Source: Anas platyrhynchos
Lineage: Eukaryota > Chordata > Aves > Anseriformes > Anatidae
NCBI RefSeq assembly: GCF_047663525.1
Contig: NC_092611.1
Location: 6,733,001 to 6,797,000, forward strand
DNA length: 64,000 bases
Direction of reading: 5' to 3'
Shown: one piece after another, positions 36,801 through 47,335 of the stretch
How positions within the stretch are numbered: the first letter of the stretch is position 1
Layout: each line of letters opens with the position of its first letter
Notes under the pieces: model-generated
The model's database searches: none
What the model saw: the letters and a program-made list of their open reading frames with translations, nothing else
Told to the model about the DNA's origin: nothing
Position numbers and translations under genes: made by a program

Positions 36801-38428
36801 GTGTTGTGGTCTGCATCCTCGGAGTGCCAGCTGCTGACTGTCTGCTTCTGTTCCTCCCCAGGTCTCTACCTCAGGGTCCTTGGGGCCCCTCTCTGTCAAC
36901 CCGGTGCACAGCACCATGCCTGGGACAGGTAAGCCGTGACAAACTGTCTCCCCCCTGTTCCTTCCCTCCTTCCTCTGCTCTTGCTCTCTTGCTGCTTGGC
37001 TTCCAGGCCACCTCTGCAGGCCCCTCTTTAATAGACCTTTGGTTTGGGGCAGGGAAATTAGCTTCATGTAGTGGGTGGATGGGGGATGAGAAGAGCTGAG
37101 TTTTTTCTTGTCTGGGACAAAGACAAGGAAAGCATCCTTGGGCATTGTAACACTCCCAGGATAATCCTAGCCAAAAGTGACTGGGGTGGTGAGGTTTGGG
37201 AGCCAGGCACGCACCTGGAAGCCAACCAAGAGGGTGCTGGGGGGGCAGGTAACTGCATTTCTTCAGAGGAGCAGTGGCAGAGGTGTGGTTTGCTCCGACA
37301 GAAACCAGACAGAGCAGGGTGCAGGACGAACAGGACAGTGGAAGGGCTTGGGCTTGGGCTTTCCTTGGCAGGAGAAGGGGATCCCAGCCTCACTCTGCTC
37401 TCTCTGCCGTGCAGTAACATCATCGTGTTCCCCAGGGAACTCCAGCAGGCCCTCGTCCCCTGGCAGTGCACTCCATGCCAGCAGCCCCAGCACAGCCCAG
37501 AGCAACTCCAAAGCTGCAATGAACTCATCCGGCTTCAACTCTTCAGGGTAAGGCAGGGGGGCATGTCTCACTCTTTGGGTACTGGGGGGCTTGAGAGGAA
37601 AGCAGGGGGGCTTTAGAGAAGAGCTTGCAGCCCAAAAACAAACAGTAAATCCGGTTTGCCTGAAATACTGTGCTGGTTAAAAAGAAAAACAAAACAAACA
37701 AACAAAAAAAAGAATTGGATGGAAGCACTGTCCTTAAGGACTGTCTTGAATTAATTCTGTGTGTGGAGGAAGCAGAGGAAGGCTTATTTTGCTGCTTCTG
37801 CTTTGATAAACTTCTCCACAGCCAGGTTTCTCTCCGGTAGTGCCAACCAGAGAGCTCTGCTGCAGCGTAATGATCCCACACTGGCAGATAAAACAAGAAC
37901 AGCAATTTTCCTCTGCCCTGCCTTTAGATGCTACAAAAGGATTAAGCCGCACACAAGGGCTCAGAGCCCTTCTAGTTATTTCACTGACTGCTCCCCTGCT
38001 GCAGCCTGTGCTGCTGAGCTCTCTCTGTGCTTGTAGTTTCCGCGGCTCCTTGCACGTGGCACCAAGGCTGCTATGTTAGCAGGAAGGCAACCGAGAGCAG
38101 AGGGCATTACGTGTAGCTTCTGGGCTTTCTGAGTCACGGAGCATCCCGTGCCATGAATCAGACCTGCTCTCACCCAGAGGAAGTCCAGCAGCGTGTGAAA
38201 TCCTGAGCTCCGTGCAAGCTGCTGCTTAGAAAGACGGGGGCTTTGCTCCGAGCTTCCTACGGGAAAAAGGATCGCTTGCTGGCTGCCAGGTCTAAGAAGG
38301 GTCACAAACAGAATAGGAATGATTGATATTTCAAGGGAAAAAGTTAACAGCATGCAATTGTAGCTCTTACTCCCTGTGTCGCAAACAGATCTTGGTACCG
38401 ATGGAATCAACCTACCTACCTCCACTGA
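4066..38428 (+). CDS. POU2F3: POU2F3 (OCT-11/Skn-1a), spliced gene, 416 codons from ATG 4066
   Basis: This is the gene-level span; each exon is listed separately. Twelve exons join without a stop: 4066-4126, 14456-14490, 27628-27732, 29257-29359, 32249-32331, 32451-32633, 32983-33124, 33954-34090, 35308-35469, 36862-36928, 37415-37547 and 38389-38428. The total is 1251 nt including TGA. The product is a sequence-specific transcription factor for the octamer ATGCAAAT, acting in the nucleus. POU2F3 is known to specify tuft cells and type II taste cells and to act in keratinocytes. Residues 1-163 hold a Gln/Leu-rich region, 164-238 the POU-specific domain, 239-260 the linker, 261-320 the homeodomain (WFCN at 309-312), and 321-416 a Ser-rich tail ending in [12 protein letters not shown]. 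The tail and the linker text match POU2F3 rather than POU2F1 or POU2F2. Human POU2F3 is about 436 residues; most of the shortfall is at the N-terminus. Short introns at 32332-32450, 32634-32982 and 36929-37414 show nothing further. Confidence 0.96.
6713..6834. repeat. TTTC tetranucleotide microsatellite
   Basis: A nearly uninterrupted run of TTTC units spans about 110 bases and ends in T-rich sequence. It is a pure polypyrimidine tract on the + strand inside POU2F3 intron 1. The apparent 152-codon minus-strand frame across it is an artefact of the repeat. Confidence 0.95.
6861..6910. repeat. A-rich low-complexity tract
   Basis: AAAAAC/AAAAC units follow the TTTC array after a short unique spacer. 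Confidence 0.8.
7159..7210. repeat. GTGCC pentamer tandem array
   Basis: Ten perfect GTGCC units occupy 7161-7210 after a partial unit. The array is CpG-bearing (CCGTG at each junction). The open frames through it on both strands simply reflect a 5-mer with no stop codons. Confidence 0.95.
10420..10470. repeat. Fragment related to the 11.8-kb palindrome
   Basis: The segment GTTAGACATCTGAGCCTGAA followed by CCCCTGCCC closely resembles the outer left arm of the palindrome near 11797-11832. A second short TTAGACACCTAA-like string just precedes it. It probably comes from the same ancient repeat family. Confidence 0.45.
11800..12003. repeat. Imperfect palindromic (hairpin) repeat, ~205 bp
   Basis: Best inner arms: CTCCAGAGGGCCATTCATCT at 11866-11885 and its complement, lacking one G, at 11914-11932. 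The loop is 28 bases and is itself partly palindromic (TTAGATAGGCGTCTAAGATA). Similarity continues outward with mismatches to about 11800 on the left and 12003 on the right. For example, GTAGTCAATAAAAAGAAAT pairs with the complement of the text ending in GTCTACC near 11958. It looks like an old foldback/MITE-like element; the family was not identified. Confidence 0.75.
13839..13850. repeat. Poly-G run
   Basis: Twelve consecutive G residues in intron 1, of a kind prone to length variation and assembly error. Confidence 0.8.
14456..14490 (+). CDS. POU2F3: POU2F3 exon 3
   Basis: This 35-nt exon lies between a pyrimidine-rich acceptor (TTGTTGTAG) and the donor CAG|GTAAGA. It completes the split Gly codon and reads [11 protein letters not shown]. 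The NGLDFNRQ core is a POU2F3 signature directly before IKTEDLSD. Confidence 0.92.
19030..19280 (-). repeat. MIR/CORE-SINE-like remnant, minus orientation
   Basis: CCTGCAGATGAGGCAGACGG near 19062 is followed about 140 bases later by GGCGGAGCTGGGATACGGAC and a tail resembling CTAGTCCTGTGCTCAACCAC. This is the order of the reverse-oriented MIR consensus as I remember it. It is degraded, and the middle part is poorly matched. Confidence 0.5.
21180..21420 (+). promoter_or_regulatory. CpG-rich block in POU2F3 intron 2, candidate internal promoter
   Basis: A locally CpG-dense stretch contains an NF-Y-type box (AACCAATCAG, CCAAT at 21213-21217), a second CCAAT at 21292-21296 and a GC box (GGGGCGG, 21304-21310). 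Downstream, an ATG at 21366 reads 16 codons to a possible donor (CCAG|GTATTT, 21415). That reading ends in phase 1, whereas the next exon at 27628 needs phase 0. If used, it would therefore be a non-coding leader, with translation starting at a later Met. No TATA box was seen. Confidence 0.35.
27355..27430 (-). mobile_element. CR1 LINE 3'-end fragment (avian type)
   Basis: TAGAATCATTCGGGTTGGAA followed by ATGACCTCTAAGACCATCTAGTCC is the complement of the very common 3' terminus of bird CR1 elements, so the copy lies in minus orientation. Only about 70 bases are recognisable. It is the clearest sequence evidence that the genome is avian. Confidence 0.85.
27628..27732 (+). CDS. POU2F3: POU2F3 exon 4
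   Basis: Thirty-five codons in phase 0, from acceptor TTTTTTCAG to donor GGG|GTAAGT. It begins [11 protein letters not shown] and ends MMPGSQIAG. The [11 protein letters not shown] string is the POU2F3-type opening of the glutamine-rich activation region. Confidence 0.94.
27733..29256 (+). other. POU2F3: POU2F3 intron between exons 4 and 5
   Basis: About 1.5 kb. The first part is an old LINE remnant, listed separately. The remainder shows no extra exon and no further structure. Confidence 0.7.
27840..28195 (+). mobile_element. Ancient CR1-family 3' region
   Basis: The text AATGCCTTGCCAAAGGATGC, then GGGTTCAAAGGCAGACTGGA, then CACCATGCTCAGGAAATCCC and the later TTGTCCTGGTCTTCCTCTTTCC follows the order of the old amniote CR1 3' UTR-like consensus I know from turtles and birds. 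It is diverged and has no intact reading frame. The plus orientation is inferred from that order. Confidence 0.6.
29257..29359 (+). CDS. POU2F3: POU2F3 exon 5
   Basis: Thirty-four codons plus one base between CCATAG and the donor CAAG|GTAAGA. It begins [20 protein letters not shown] and ends SQAGQQ. It encodes the Leu/Gln-rich part of the activation domain, residues 68-101. The direct Gly-Asp junction with exon 4 agrees with the mouse arrangement as I recall it. Confidence 0.94.
29360..32248 (+). other. POU2F3: POU2F3 intron between exons 5 and 6, with AT-rich stretch
   Basis: About 2.9 kb. An old CR1 remnant in minus orientation lies near 31020-31170. Bases 31170-31960 are AT-rich and free of obvious simple repeats apart from short T runs. 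No exon is recognised. Confidence 0.7.
31020..31175 (-). mobile_element. Ancient CR1-family fragment, minus orientation
   Basis: GGCAAGCCATTCCAGTGATT, then AATTACCTTCACTGTTAAAA, then a CAGCATTAGAGAAGG-like tail corresponds to the complement of the amniote CR1 consensus (CCATTCCAGTGCTTAATCACC...CTGTTAGAAA...). It is diverged and partial. Confidence 0.55.
32249..32331 (+). CDS. POU2F3: POU2F3 exon 6
   Basis: Acceptor CTCCCCAG, donor CACAG|GTAACT. It completes a split Ala codon and reads [12 protein letters not shown] through to PSLASQ (residues 103-129), a Gln/Leu/Pro-rich activation segment typical of POU2F proteins. Confidence 0.93.
32451..32633 (+). CDS. POU2F3: POU2F3 exon 7, start of POU-specific domain
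   Basis: Sixty-one codons in phase 0, from acceptor TTTTAACAG to donor ACAG|GTGAGT. Residues 130-163 are a variable Pro/Ser/His linker. From residue 164 the POU-specific domain begins ([20 protein letters not shown]), ending in IKLGFTQ. Confidence 0.96.
32983..33124 (+). CDS. POU2F3: POU2F3 exon 8, rest of POU-specific domain
   Basis: Forty-seven codons plus one base: [20 protein letters not shown], then [20 protein letters not shown] and EKWLSDA. It contains the helix-turn-helix of the POU-specific domain with the DNA-contacting Q-T-T-I-S-R-F-E core. The residues are essentially those of vertebrate OCT factors. Confidence 0.97.
33125..33953 (+). other. POU2F3: POU2F3 intron 8
   Basis: About 0.8 kb. 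No exon or repeat is recognised. An octamer (ATGCAAAT) sits at 33898-33905, 49 bases before the next exon. Confidence 0.7.
33954..34090 (+). CDS. POU2F3: POU2F3 exon 9, linker and homeodomain N-terminus
   Basis: Acceptor TTCCCCAG, donor AAGAT|GTGAGG. It completes a Glu codon and encodes residues 239-283: a Ser/Pro linker ([20 protein letters not shown]), the basic stretch [12 protein letters not shown] and homeodomain helix 1 up to KRFQD. Confidence 0.96.
34364..34403. repeat. 20-bp tandem duplication
   Basis: CTTGGCAATTGGGGTCA occurs at 34367-34383 and again at 34387-34403, a local duplication with period 20. Confidence 0.85.
34845..34985 (-). repeat. Possible MIR-like remnant
   Basis: TACTATTATTTCCGTTTATA followed by AATGAGGGATGGAGAAAGAC and, further on, CGGAGCTCGTGTGTCCTGTG resembles the reverse-oriented MIR order. 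It is heavily diverged. Confidence 0.35.
35308..35469 (+). CDS. POU2F3: POU2F3 exon 10, homeodomain helices 2-3
   Basis: Fifty-four codons from [20 protein letters not shown] through [16 protein letters not shown] to [10 protein letters not shown], with donor CTG|GTGAGA. Helix 3 has the POU-type WFCN, with Cys at homeodomain position 50-type and the invariant Asn. The acceptor is TTAGCAG, so the exon could instead begin at 35305 and add one Gln before the Asn; I chose the downstream AG because FQD-NPK is the conserved junction. Confidence 0.96.
35470..36861 (+). other. POU2F3: POU2F3 intron 10
   Basis: About 1.4 kb, no exon or clear repeat. The 313-codon minus-strand frame that crosses it and neighbouring exons has no family resemblance and lies antisense to a coding exon. 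Confidence 0.7.
36862..36928 (+). CDS. POU2F3: POU2F3 exon 11
   Basis: Acceptor CTCCCCAG, donor GACAG|GTAAGC. It reads [12 protein letters not shown] then [10 protein letters not shown] plus the first base of a Val codon (residues 338-359). This closely follows the mammalian VSPSGSLG...VHSTMPGT segment. Confidence 0.94.
37415..37547 (+). CDS. POU2F3: POU2F3 exon 12, Ser-rich C-terminal region
   Basis: Acceptor CCGTGCAG, donor TCAGG|GTAAGG. It encodes [20 protein letters not shown] and continues to [13 protein letters not shown] (residues 360-403), a Ser/Asn-rich tail unique to POU2F3 among the POU2F paralogues. It ends in a split Gly codon (phase 2). Confidence 0.94.
37548..38388 (+). other. 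POU2F3: POU2F3 last intron
   Basis: About 0.8 kb with a short A-rich stretch at 37681-37711. Nothing else was recognised. Confidence 0.7.
38389..38428 (+). CDS. POU2F3: POU2F3 last coding exon and stop
   Basis: Acceptor GCAAACAG. It completes the split Gly and reads [12 protein letters not shown], then TGA at 38426-38428. Mammalian POU2F3 ends SWYRWNH(S/P)(T/A)YLH, so this is a near-identical terminus and strong proof of the paralogue. Confidence 0.95.
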
Positions 38429-40257
38429 GATGACTCCTCCACCGTGTGTAACAGGAGCTCTGACTTCTAGCTATGGACCAACTTCTCTAGGAACAATGCT
38501 TGGGGCAACATCTGGCGTTCCAGTGCCTTCAAACTGCTGCCAAATGAAGGTCTTGTTTAGGGGAGCCCAGAGCAGCAGAACTCTCCAGGGACTCAAACTG
38601 CAGCTGACCTTCCCCAAGGATTCTCACCACCACCAGTGACATTTTAGTACTCTGCCATGCATTCACTTCGAGAACGAGCCCTTGCTTAGCACTATTAGCA
38701 TGAAACACTGCCCTCTGCTTGCAAATCTCTGCATTCACACTGGATTGCCTGGCAATCCCTGATCTGGAAGGATTTCTGTGTCAGGACCCTCTTTTTTTTT
38801 CCCCCTCACTCATTTCAGAGCTTCCCACAAGGAGGGTCTGCCATGCTGTTACTATCACGCACACGTACCATAACCCCCAAACTGAGCCGAGGTTACCCAG
38901 TTCATTTCACCAGAGACCCGTATCTAGATGTGAGCCTTGGTTTTCAATAGACTTCCAAGGTCAATGGCACTGTGCTTTATCCACCACCAAACCTGCTTTG
39001 CTTTGAGCCCTTCTGCCCTGTTTCTAAAGTTTGTTTCCTTTTCCTTTTTTTTTCTTTCTTTTTTTTTTAAAGTATTTTAGAGCCTTTTTTTTTTTTTCCT
39101 TTAAAAAAAATTGCCTCCTTTTGCAAAATCTGTGTCCAGGTCTTGTTATTGCTCACAGCTGGCCTCGCTGGAGGATGTCACTGTAGTAAAACACTGGGTG
39201 CACTTCTGATCCAACTGAACACAACAGCGGTTTGTGTTGGTTTGATGGGACGAGGATTAGTCTTGGCCTCCCCTTCTTCTTTCTTTTATTCATCCTTTGG
39301 GCTTTATCTGGTACCAAACGAAAGCAACCTCTCCGGAGCAGAGGGGTGTGTGTGTTGTGGTTTGTCCTGAATTGTAAGTGATGTAGCCGGCCTGATCCCT
39401 GCAGCGTGCCCTTCGTTCCTGGGGGACAGGTTGTACTGCTCAGGTGTGAATCTCGAGGATTTTGTGTGCAAGGTTTCTTAATATCATCAGACGCCAAAGC
39501 GTAGGAAGCTTCAACTGTCACAGCATATTGCCAGGGAAATCGTGGTTACTTGCAACTCGCCTCTTAAGAAGAGGCAGATATTTAATTTTGTAAAAGCAGA
39601 CTTGAGTAATACAAATTCCTGGTCAGGTTGTCAATGGGTACAGGTAATTAATTCAGTGAAACTAGAGTAAATGAGCATTTGGTTCAGAGGTTGTAAATAG
39701 ACATTTTTGAGTAGTAGTCTTTTTTTTTTTTTTTTCAATTACTTTTTTTTTTTTTTTTAGGCAAATGTGAGCTTTTTTTTTTTAATAGTAAAATTTATCC
39801 TTTGTTACTTCTTTTGGGGAAAAATGTATTTGATTTGGTTGTTTCTTATCCTACTCCTTCAGTGCTGTGTGATGACACTATTGCCGTAGTGGGTCTGTGG
39901 ACCTTAAGAGTTTCTCACTTACCTTTATACAAAGTGTTGAGTCCTACAAGCACATTGTACGTGGAACTGCATTTTTCGCTTCAAGTGTGGTATGGTATAG
40001 AAGCAGACACTGATAACAATGAGAAAGGATTGAAAAAGATTAAGGTAACATCTCTTGAAAAATAGAATTTGAGAAATATTTCCTTTTTAAATATTAAATC
40101 ACTTTTAAAAAATGTTCTGACATCAGCAAAAGCAACAGCAACAAAGAACGGAGAAACTGTATTTCTGTTTCCTGCATTCCCCACATCACCCATTTACCTC
40201 TAACTAAAACATTTTCGTCATACCATTTTTTTTTTCAGTGGAAACATTAAAATTAAA
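38429..40257 (+). other. POU2F3: POU2F3 3' UTR, end uncertain
   Basis: AT-rich sequence with many T runs (39047-39070, 39085-39099, 39720-39735) follows the stop and has no coding signal. Adjacent ATTAAA signals at 40246-40251 and 40252-40257 are plausible poly(A) signals. A canonical AATAAA occurs later at 42098-42103, so the transcript may extend further. The end point is a guess from signals only. Confidence 0.45.
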
Positions 40258-43200
40258 TGAAACTTTCTATTTTTTGCAACAAAATCTGTTGTGGTTTAAA
40301 AAGCATTTTCTGGTGGGAAAGCAAGAAATGTAGGTGGGAAGTATTCATCTAACTAATTGCTATGGCCCTTCTCTCTGCCATTAATTAAATGCTCTTACAT
40401 GCTTGGAGGGTTGATTTCAAGCCTTGCTCTCTATTGCTTTCCAACTTTATTTAGAGATGGGAAACAAATTATTTGAGTATAATTATTCTAAAGGCTTTGA
40501 CAGGTTTGGTACAGCCACGAGGGTGGGTTTTTGTGGCATGTTGTTTAGGGTTCCCATTGCCCCCTATAGCAGGGACTCTTACCAGACCAGTATTGTGCAA
40601 CTGGAGTAGGAATTATTCGTGATAGGAATTAAAAAGATATTTTTTTGCACTCTGTGCCTTAAGCACGGGATTTTTGGTTGGGGGTCAGGGAGAGAAATGA
40701 GTCATGAAATGATCCTCCAGCAGTACTTCCACGTGGCTGGGGCTTGGAGGAGCGATGCTGCGCATCCCGAGCATGAGGCGTGGGTAAGTGGGAAACTGGT
40801 GATCCCCCTGGAGAAGCCACCTCTGCTCTGAGGCCTTGCATAGAAACACCTCCCTCTGCACTGAGGATCCTGCACATTAGGGTGAAACAATCAAGCTGGG
40901 GGGTTCATGCCAGCCTGAGAAGTGATTAGCACGTGGCTGCACCGAGCGTGCCACCAGGCTATGAATAACGTCAGCAGGGGTTGGGTTCTGAGCAGGGCTG
41001 AAAAAGAGCTGTGGCTGTCACCTGCTCTGGCACTAAACAGACCCCTGAGAAGATCCCGGAGTCAGCAATAATTTTCTGATCCTTATTCAAAGCCAGCTCC
41101 ATCCGACAAAGGTGCTCAGGTAGCACGAAGGGGCCTTGCTGTGGCCTCTCCCTGCTAAGGTGCAGAATTCTTGTAGCTAAAGCTGTGCTGCATACTGGAA
41201 ACGTGTATCACGCTGCTAAGACAATGACTCTAATATTTACAAAAATTCTGGCAATTACAAATATGTAAAGGCTAGCGTAAGGGAAGAATGAATTTAAACC
41301 TGATTCTGTGCTTTCGGGCCACCTTTCTTAGCTTACAGCCTATTCACTCACTTCCTGCATGACCTTGGACAAACCACTTAATCCCCATTAGGCGATGACA
41401 ATCCTCTCCTCCTCCCAGTCCTCAATTTGCGCAAAACAGCACAGGTCACCACTGACGAACATCACAGCGGATTCTGCTGCCGTCAGAGGAGACATTTATT
41501 ATACTAAGAGGAAAAACTCAGGTTTCAAGCTCATTTGTACTGTGAAAAATGTCCGGTTATTTTGTAGACGATTAATTAAAAGCTCAGAAGTGGCTATTTT
41601 GATTGCCTTCATAACCCTAGCCTGCAAATTTTAAACAGCGTAGCTGGTAGCTGAGCTGTTGATTTCAGAGGCAGCTGAGAGTCTGCTTAAGCCCTCGGTG
41701 AAGGGTCCCAGAGGTTTATGAGCCTCTTTGCCAAAAAACAAAGAAACAAACAAAAAAAAAGAGAGTAGCAAAAGGTAAATTACCATTTGCAATCATGTAT
41801 TTATAAGTTTCTGTACATGTACGTATTTTAATAATATAGACAAGATGCATCAATATCAAAATCCAGCTGTTAACTAATATTTCATTTTCAGAAATTCCCC
41901 TACATAATTTCCTCCCACAAAAGCAGCATTAAGTACATTTTCAAATAGGAATCCTGAAAGCTGGGGAGGGGAATTACAAAGTTCTTGGGTAGCGGCACCT
42001 GCACATTAGTGTTGCAGCTGAGATCAAAGCCGTGCTGTGCCAGGTGTCGTGCAAACACAACAGGAGAGCTGATATCCGCTGGGAGGTTTGCCGACACAAT
42101 AAAGTGGCTCTCAGGTTTATTGATAAACCAGTCCTGAATGGGAAAACAAACCTAGCAGCTTATCTCTTTCAGAAAAAGCTACGGTTGGAAGGGAAAGGTT
42201 TTCATTCCCCTGTCTTCTAGGAATAGCTCCAATCTCTCAGGAGCAGCTAAGGGATTAAAAAATACACAGGGCAGGAAATTCCAGCTTTCCAAGACCAAGA
42301 GTCACCTCCCACAGCCATAAATAAACAACGCAGGGAACAATTGCTCACAAGCAGAGGTGCCTCATGGTGGCTTCAAGAACTGACACCATCTCCTGGGCCT
42401 GACCTGCTGCCAAAGCAGCCCTGGTGCCCGACAGCAGTCTCCGCACCCCGTCCCTGCCTCTTTGAGGAGAGCTCCTCCACGTTAGGACTCAAGCATTAGT
42501 GATGGGACCCCTGTAGTAAATGAAGAGTCGGTTGTCAGCTGTCCCCCATCTCTATTCCTTCTGAGAATGAGGAGTGCAACCCCCTTCATCTTTTATCTGT
42601 TGTCTGGTCACTCGTAAGCTTGCTGGAGAAATGAGCCAGATCCCCCTTCACACAAAAACCAGGGGAAGGACATGGCATGCTCTTGGAAGTTGGGCTCCTG
42701 CTCTTCTCAGCCATAGGCAGCTAAATCAGAATCCTCAGAATACATGAACAAGTTCTCCTGATTTTCCTCTCTGCTGCCAGATGTCAGGGTGCACGTAGGA
42801 GATGCTAAAGCCAATACTCGTGGCTGACATCAAGGGCGACCCCTCCATGCGACTGCTGCAGCGACCCCAAAGCACTGAGCGAGTGTGCAAGGGGCAGGGG
42901 GTGGGATATCAGGATCCAGAGGTTGTGTCCTTCCTGGTACACCCAAGCTGTTTGGCTGTGCCTGAGTTCAAGCAAGATTGGGAAGGGTTGGAAATGGAAT
43001 AATTTGCTGTTGGTATTTCTACTCATCCTCTGCTTTTCCTCCTCTGCTTTCCACCTGAGAGGAGTGAGAGCAAGCAGGGCGAGCAGGGCTCAGTCCTTGC
43101 CCTTCCCAGTTTTCCCCGTGACCTGAAGGGTGTCTTTGAGCATTTTCTAAGTGTCTAAATGCTCCCTTCGGGTGCCCTCATCATCCCTGATGCTCACAGC

Positions 43201-43600
43201 CTTGGGGCTTACCTTCCTGGTAGCATTAGTGGAGAGCCTAACCCTAGCACTCCTACACAATGCCATCAGAAGCTGGGCTTAAATTCAGGCTCACTTTTAT
43301 AGATCTGGGTAGCTTGAGCCTGCAGGGCTAGAGCTGCAGTGAGATCCCCCCCCCCCAAAAAAAAAGCACCCTTAGGTGAGGTCCTAAAGCTCTCCGTGAT
43401 TGCTTCCACTCCCTGCGCGGAGCTCTGTAGGAAGGTTTGGGGTTGCTGGGGGCACTGAGTTTCCTTCAGGCAGATTTTTACGTGACTTGAATGAACAGAA
43501 ACAGCGTGGCACTGACTCCAAGCTCATCACAAGGACGTGGAGGAAGTGCAGCCCTTCATGGTACAACCCCCTGCCCTCATCGTTTGCCCCATCATTTGCC
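40258..43600. other. POU2F3 distal 3' flank / intergenic
   Basis: No gene is recognised. It contains an old MIR-like fragment (41335-41440), an AATAAA at 42098 that could be an alternative POU2F3 poly(A) signal, and a mixed poly-C/poly-A run at 43347-43368. Confidence 0.6.
41335..41440 (+). repeat. MIR/CORE-SINE-like fragment
   Basis: CACTCACTTCCTGCATGACC, TTGGACAAACCACTTAATC and then TCCTCAATTTGCGCAAAAC parallel the MIR core (GTGACCTTGGGCAAGTCACTTAACC...CTCAGTTTCC...). It is partial and diverged. Confidence 0.6.
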
Positions 43601-43620
43601 CCATCGCTCGTCCCATTCCC

Positions 43621-43676
43621 TGCGTCCTTCCTCTTCCTCTCCCTCTCCCCTCTCCTCCTCTTCCTCCTCCCTCCAT
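43621..43676. repeat. CT-rich polypyrimidine tract
   Basis: CCTTCC/TCTCC/TCCTCC units lie about 400 bases upstream of the first TLCD5-type promoter region. Low complexity. Confidence 0.8.
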
Positions 43677-43728
43677 GCAGTCACCTCCACCAAACCACGC
43701 AGGAAACTTCATCAGGGACTCCAGAACA

Positions 43729-43732
<4 letters not shown>

Positions 43733-43764
<32 letters not shown>
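43733..43764. repeat. Poly-A run
   Basis: About 30 consecutive A residues between the CT-rich tract and the GC-rich promoter block. Confidence 0.9.
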
Positions 43765-43766
<2 letters not shown>

Positions 43767-43839
43767 AGCACCTCCCCTGCTTGCCTGAGCACCTTTGTTC
43801 CGTGCTTTCTTCCCCTCCACTAGGACGCAAAGCTGCCAG

Positions 43840-44068
43840 CCCGGAGGTCGGGACTCTTGCGGTGAGGAGGCTCCCCAAAAACCTCTCCCGATTTACTCCC
43901 GCGACCCTTTTCCCCCTCGGGGCAGGGCAACGGAGGGGCAGGAGGTGCCGGCCGGGGGCGGGGAGCAGGGAGGGACGGGGGGAGGATAAAAACCTCTCGG
44001 GGAGCACCAGCGCCGCCTCCCCGGGCGCTCCCGGAGCCCGCAGCCGGTCCCCAGTGGCCCTGAGCTCG
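43840..44068 (+). promoter_or_regulatory. GC-rich promoter and candidate non-coding exon 1 of TLCD5 copy A
   Basis: A CpG-dense stretch with a weak TATA-like GGATAAAAACC near 43983 ends in a clean donor at 44068/44069 (CTCG|GTAAGG). The next acceptor is at 44478 or 44481, immediately before the coding start, so 43990-44068 is a plausible 5' UTR exon. Transcription start is inferred. Confidence 0.5.
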
Positions 44069-44482
44069 GTAAGGAGCCGGAGGGGGCTGCCCCAGCCCCA
44101 GCCCCTGGGGGGTCCCTTCCTTCGGGGGTCCCTTCCCTGGAGGGTTCCAGCCGTGCCCGAGCAGGGCAGGGAGCTGTGGGATGTTTTGGGGCTGTGGGGA
44201 TTTGTTCCCATTGGTGTTAGGGCTGTGGAAAGGAGGAAGGGTGTGCAGGAGAGTGGTGCTAAAGAGGGTCCAGCTCTGTTCTGCAGGGTGCTGTGCTCAT
44301 GGCAAGGGTGCGAAGCATATCTGGGACTTTTTTGGTTGTTTGCATGTGGCTTTTTTTTTTCCCCTTTTCTTTTTTTTTCCTTCCTTCCTGTTTTTTTTCC
44401 ACATGAGTAAGCAGGGCCAGGTGATCACCCCTCGGTGACGGAGCTGCTGTGCTCACAACTTGCTCTCTCTGCCTTCAGCAGG

Positions 44483-45788
<1,306 letters not shown>

Positions 45789-47335
45789 TGGTGGTTGTGG
45801 AAGGGGCCCTTGGGATGGCTCCTGAGGCCCATTTTGGTGATGAGAACTCCTGAAAGTGGCACAGAATTGACTTTCTGGTGCCAGCAGCTTTCTGCCACCC
45901 ACAGAGAAGATGAATCAGGTGTGCAGAAAAACTGGTAGAAAGGAGATTTAAGTGTAAGTGTGAGGAACTGAGCATGTCTGCTGCCTTCTCCAGCAGCGGT
46001 GCAGCCTCTAGCAGGGCATTAATGCTGGGCCTGACCGGCCTGCAGCTATGGTGTAGGGCCAGAAAGTCTAATCAGGAAAATACCATCCCCTTGCTGGTGT
46101 AACCAGATAGTGGGGTGACCTAGCCAAGACTTAACTCAGCCTCACTCTTACCTAATCCAGAAACTGGGCAAAACATTTGACCAAGAACTTGGATGAAAGT
46201 TTGAGAATCAGAGTAGTCGTAGGAGTACAGTGGAGTTGTCGTTTGTGTGAAACGATGGAAATGGAGGGTGAGGCTATGTTTTACCTCATTGTTTTTACTG
46301 ACACATTTCTTTTTATTTAGATGCTTGCATTCGAGCAGATATTGATCTCAGAGCACTGTGACCTCCCTGAGTTTGACTCTGGCGCTTACAAGGCCCTGTT
46401 CCTTGCAAACAGGAATCCAGAACTGGGGTAGTGCTGATAAACTCCATAAGCAGGTGTTTATCTAGTCTTGGATTATTGTTTTTCTTTAAGTAGGCACTTT
46501 TTGTGTGAGAGATGATAGATCTGAGTCCTCTCTGGCTGCTCTCTGTTCTGGGACTGATTTATTACAGATCAATTAAGCTGAATGCGAGGCCAACAAGAAT
46601 CCAGTGCATGCCCACATTGTCAGTGGTGACAGGGACATTTAGGCAGATCTCAGTGTAACGTCCGCTCCATACCAGCAGGTCTCGGAGTATGGACCAGTTC
46701 TATTGTTGTCTTTACCTCTCAGAATTGTGTTCTGACTTTCCCCTGGGGTTTTAATGTGAATTTCCCTCGTTCTGAGGCTGCAGTTTGGATCCCTCCGCTT
46801 CCCATAAAAGCCTTGCTTACAGCTGGGAAACAAATGGCCTCGAGTTCCCCTCAGGCTCAGCGAGGCTGGTTGCCTTTCCTTCCCTCCTGCTTTTGAAGAC
46901 TTCACTGAGAAGAGCATCTCTATAGACCTAGGGAGCCCTGAGGCTGCTTGTGTGGCACTTTCTCCTCCTGCTGCAGAGTCACAGGAGGGGAAAGGTGGCG
47001 GTGCTGCTGTGGTGGGGTGGTCCCAGCAGCTCCATGCCTCCTGCCCTGCCTGGTGCTGATACCTGCCTTGGCTGGGGGCTGCAGGAAGGTGTCTGGAGAG
47101 CTTAAATGGCATGAAGTAACTTTAGAGGTGCCCCCTGAATGCATTGCAGTTGTGAATCCAGGCGAGGAGGTGGATTAATATGGTCAGAAAGGCAGGAGGC
47201 TTGCACTCCTGATGGGTCTCCAGTGTGGCGTTGGGGGCCTGGCCTGGGGAGGTGGCAGCTCTTGGAGTCACTGTGCTCTTGTGAAAACTCCCCTGAGTGA
47301 TAATAATTCCAATAAAGACATGTTTTCTTTTTAAA
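45789..47335 (+). other. TLCD5 copy A 3' UTR with poly(A) signal
   Basis: No coding signal. AATAAA at 47311-47316 is followed by a T-rich GU-like tract (TGTTTTCTTTTT), a good cleavage context. The UTR is inferred from this signal. Confidence 0.55.

Noticed and set aside
36204-37145. 313-codon minus-strand frame, the longest ATG frame in the window
   Set aside because: It lies antisense to a POU2F3 coding exon and two introns, has no recognisable domain, and is open by chance in GC-rich sequence.
43400-44410. 336-codon plus-strand frame across the TLCD5 copy A promoter
   Set aside because: It runs through a poly-A tract (Lys run) and CpG island, ends in a poly-T Phe run, and the real coding exon uses another frame and start.
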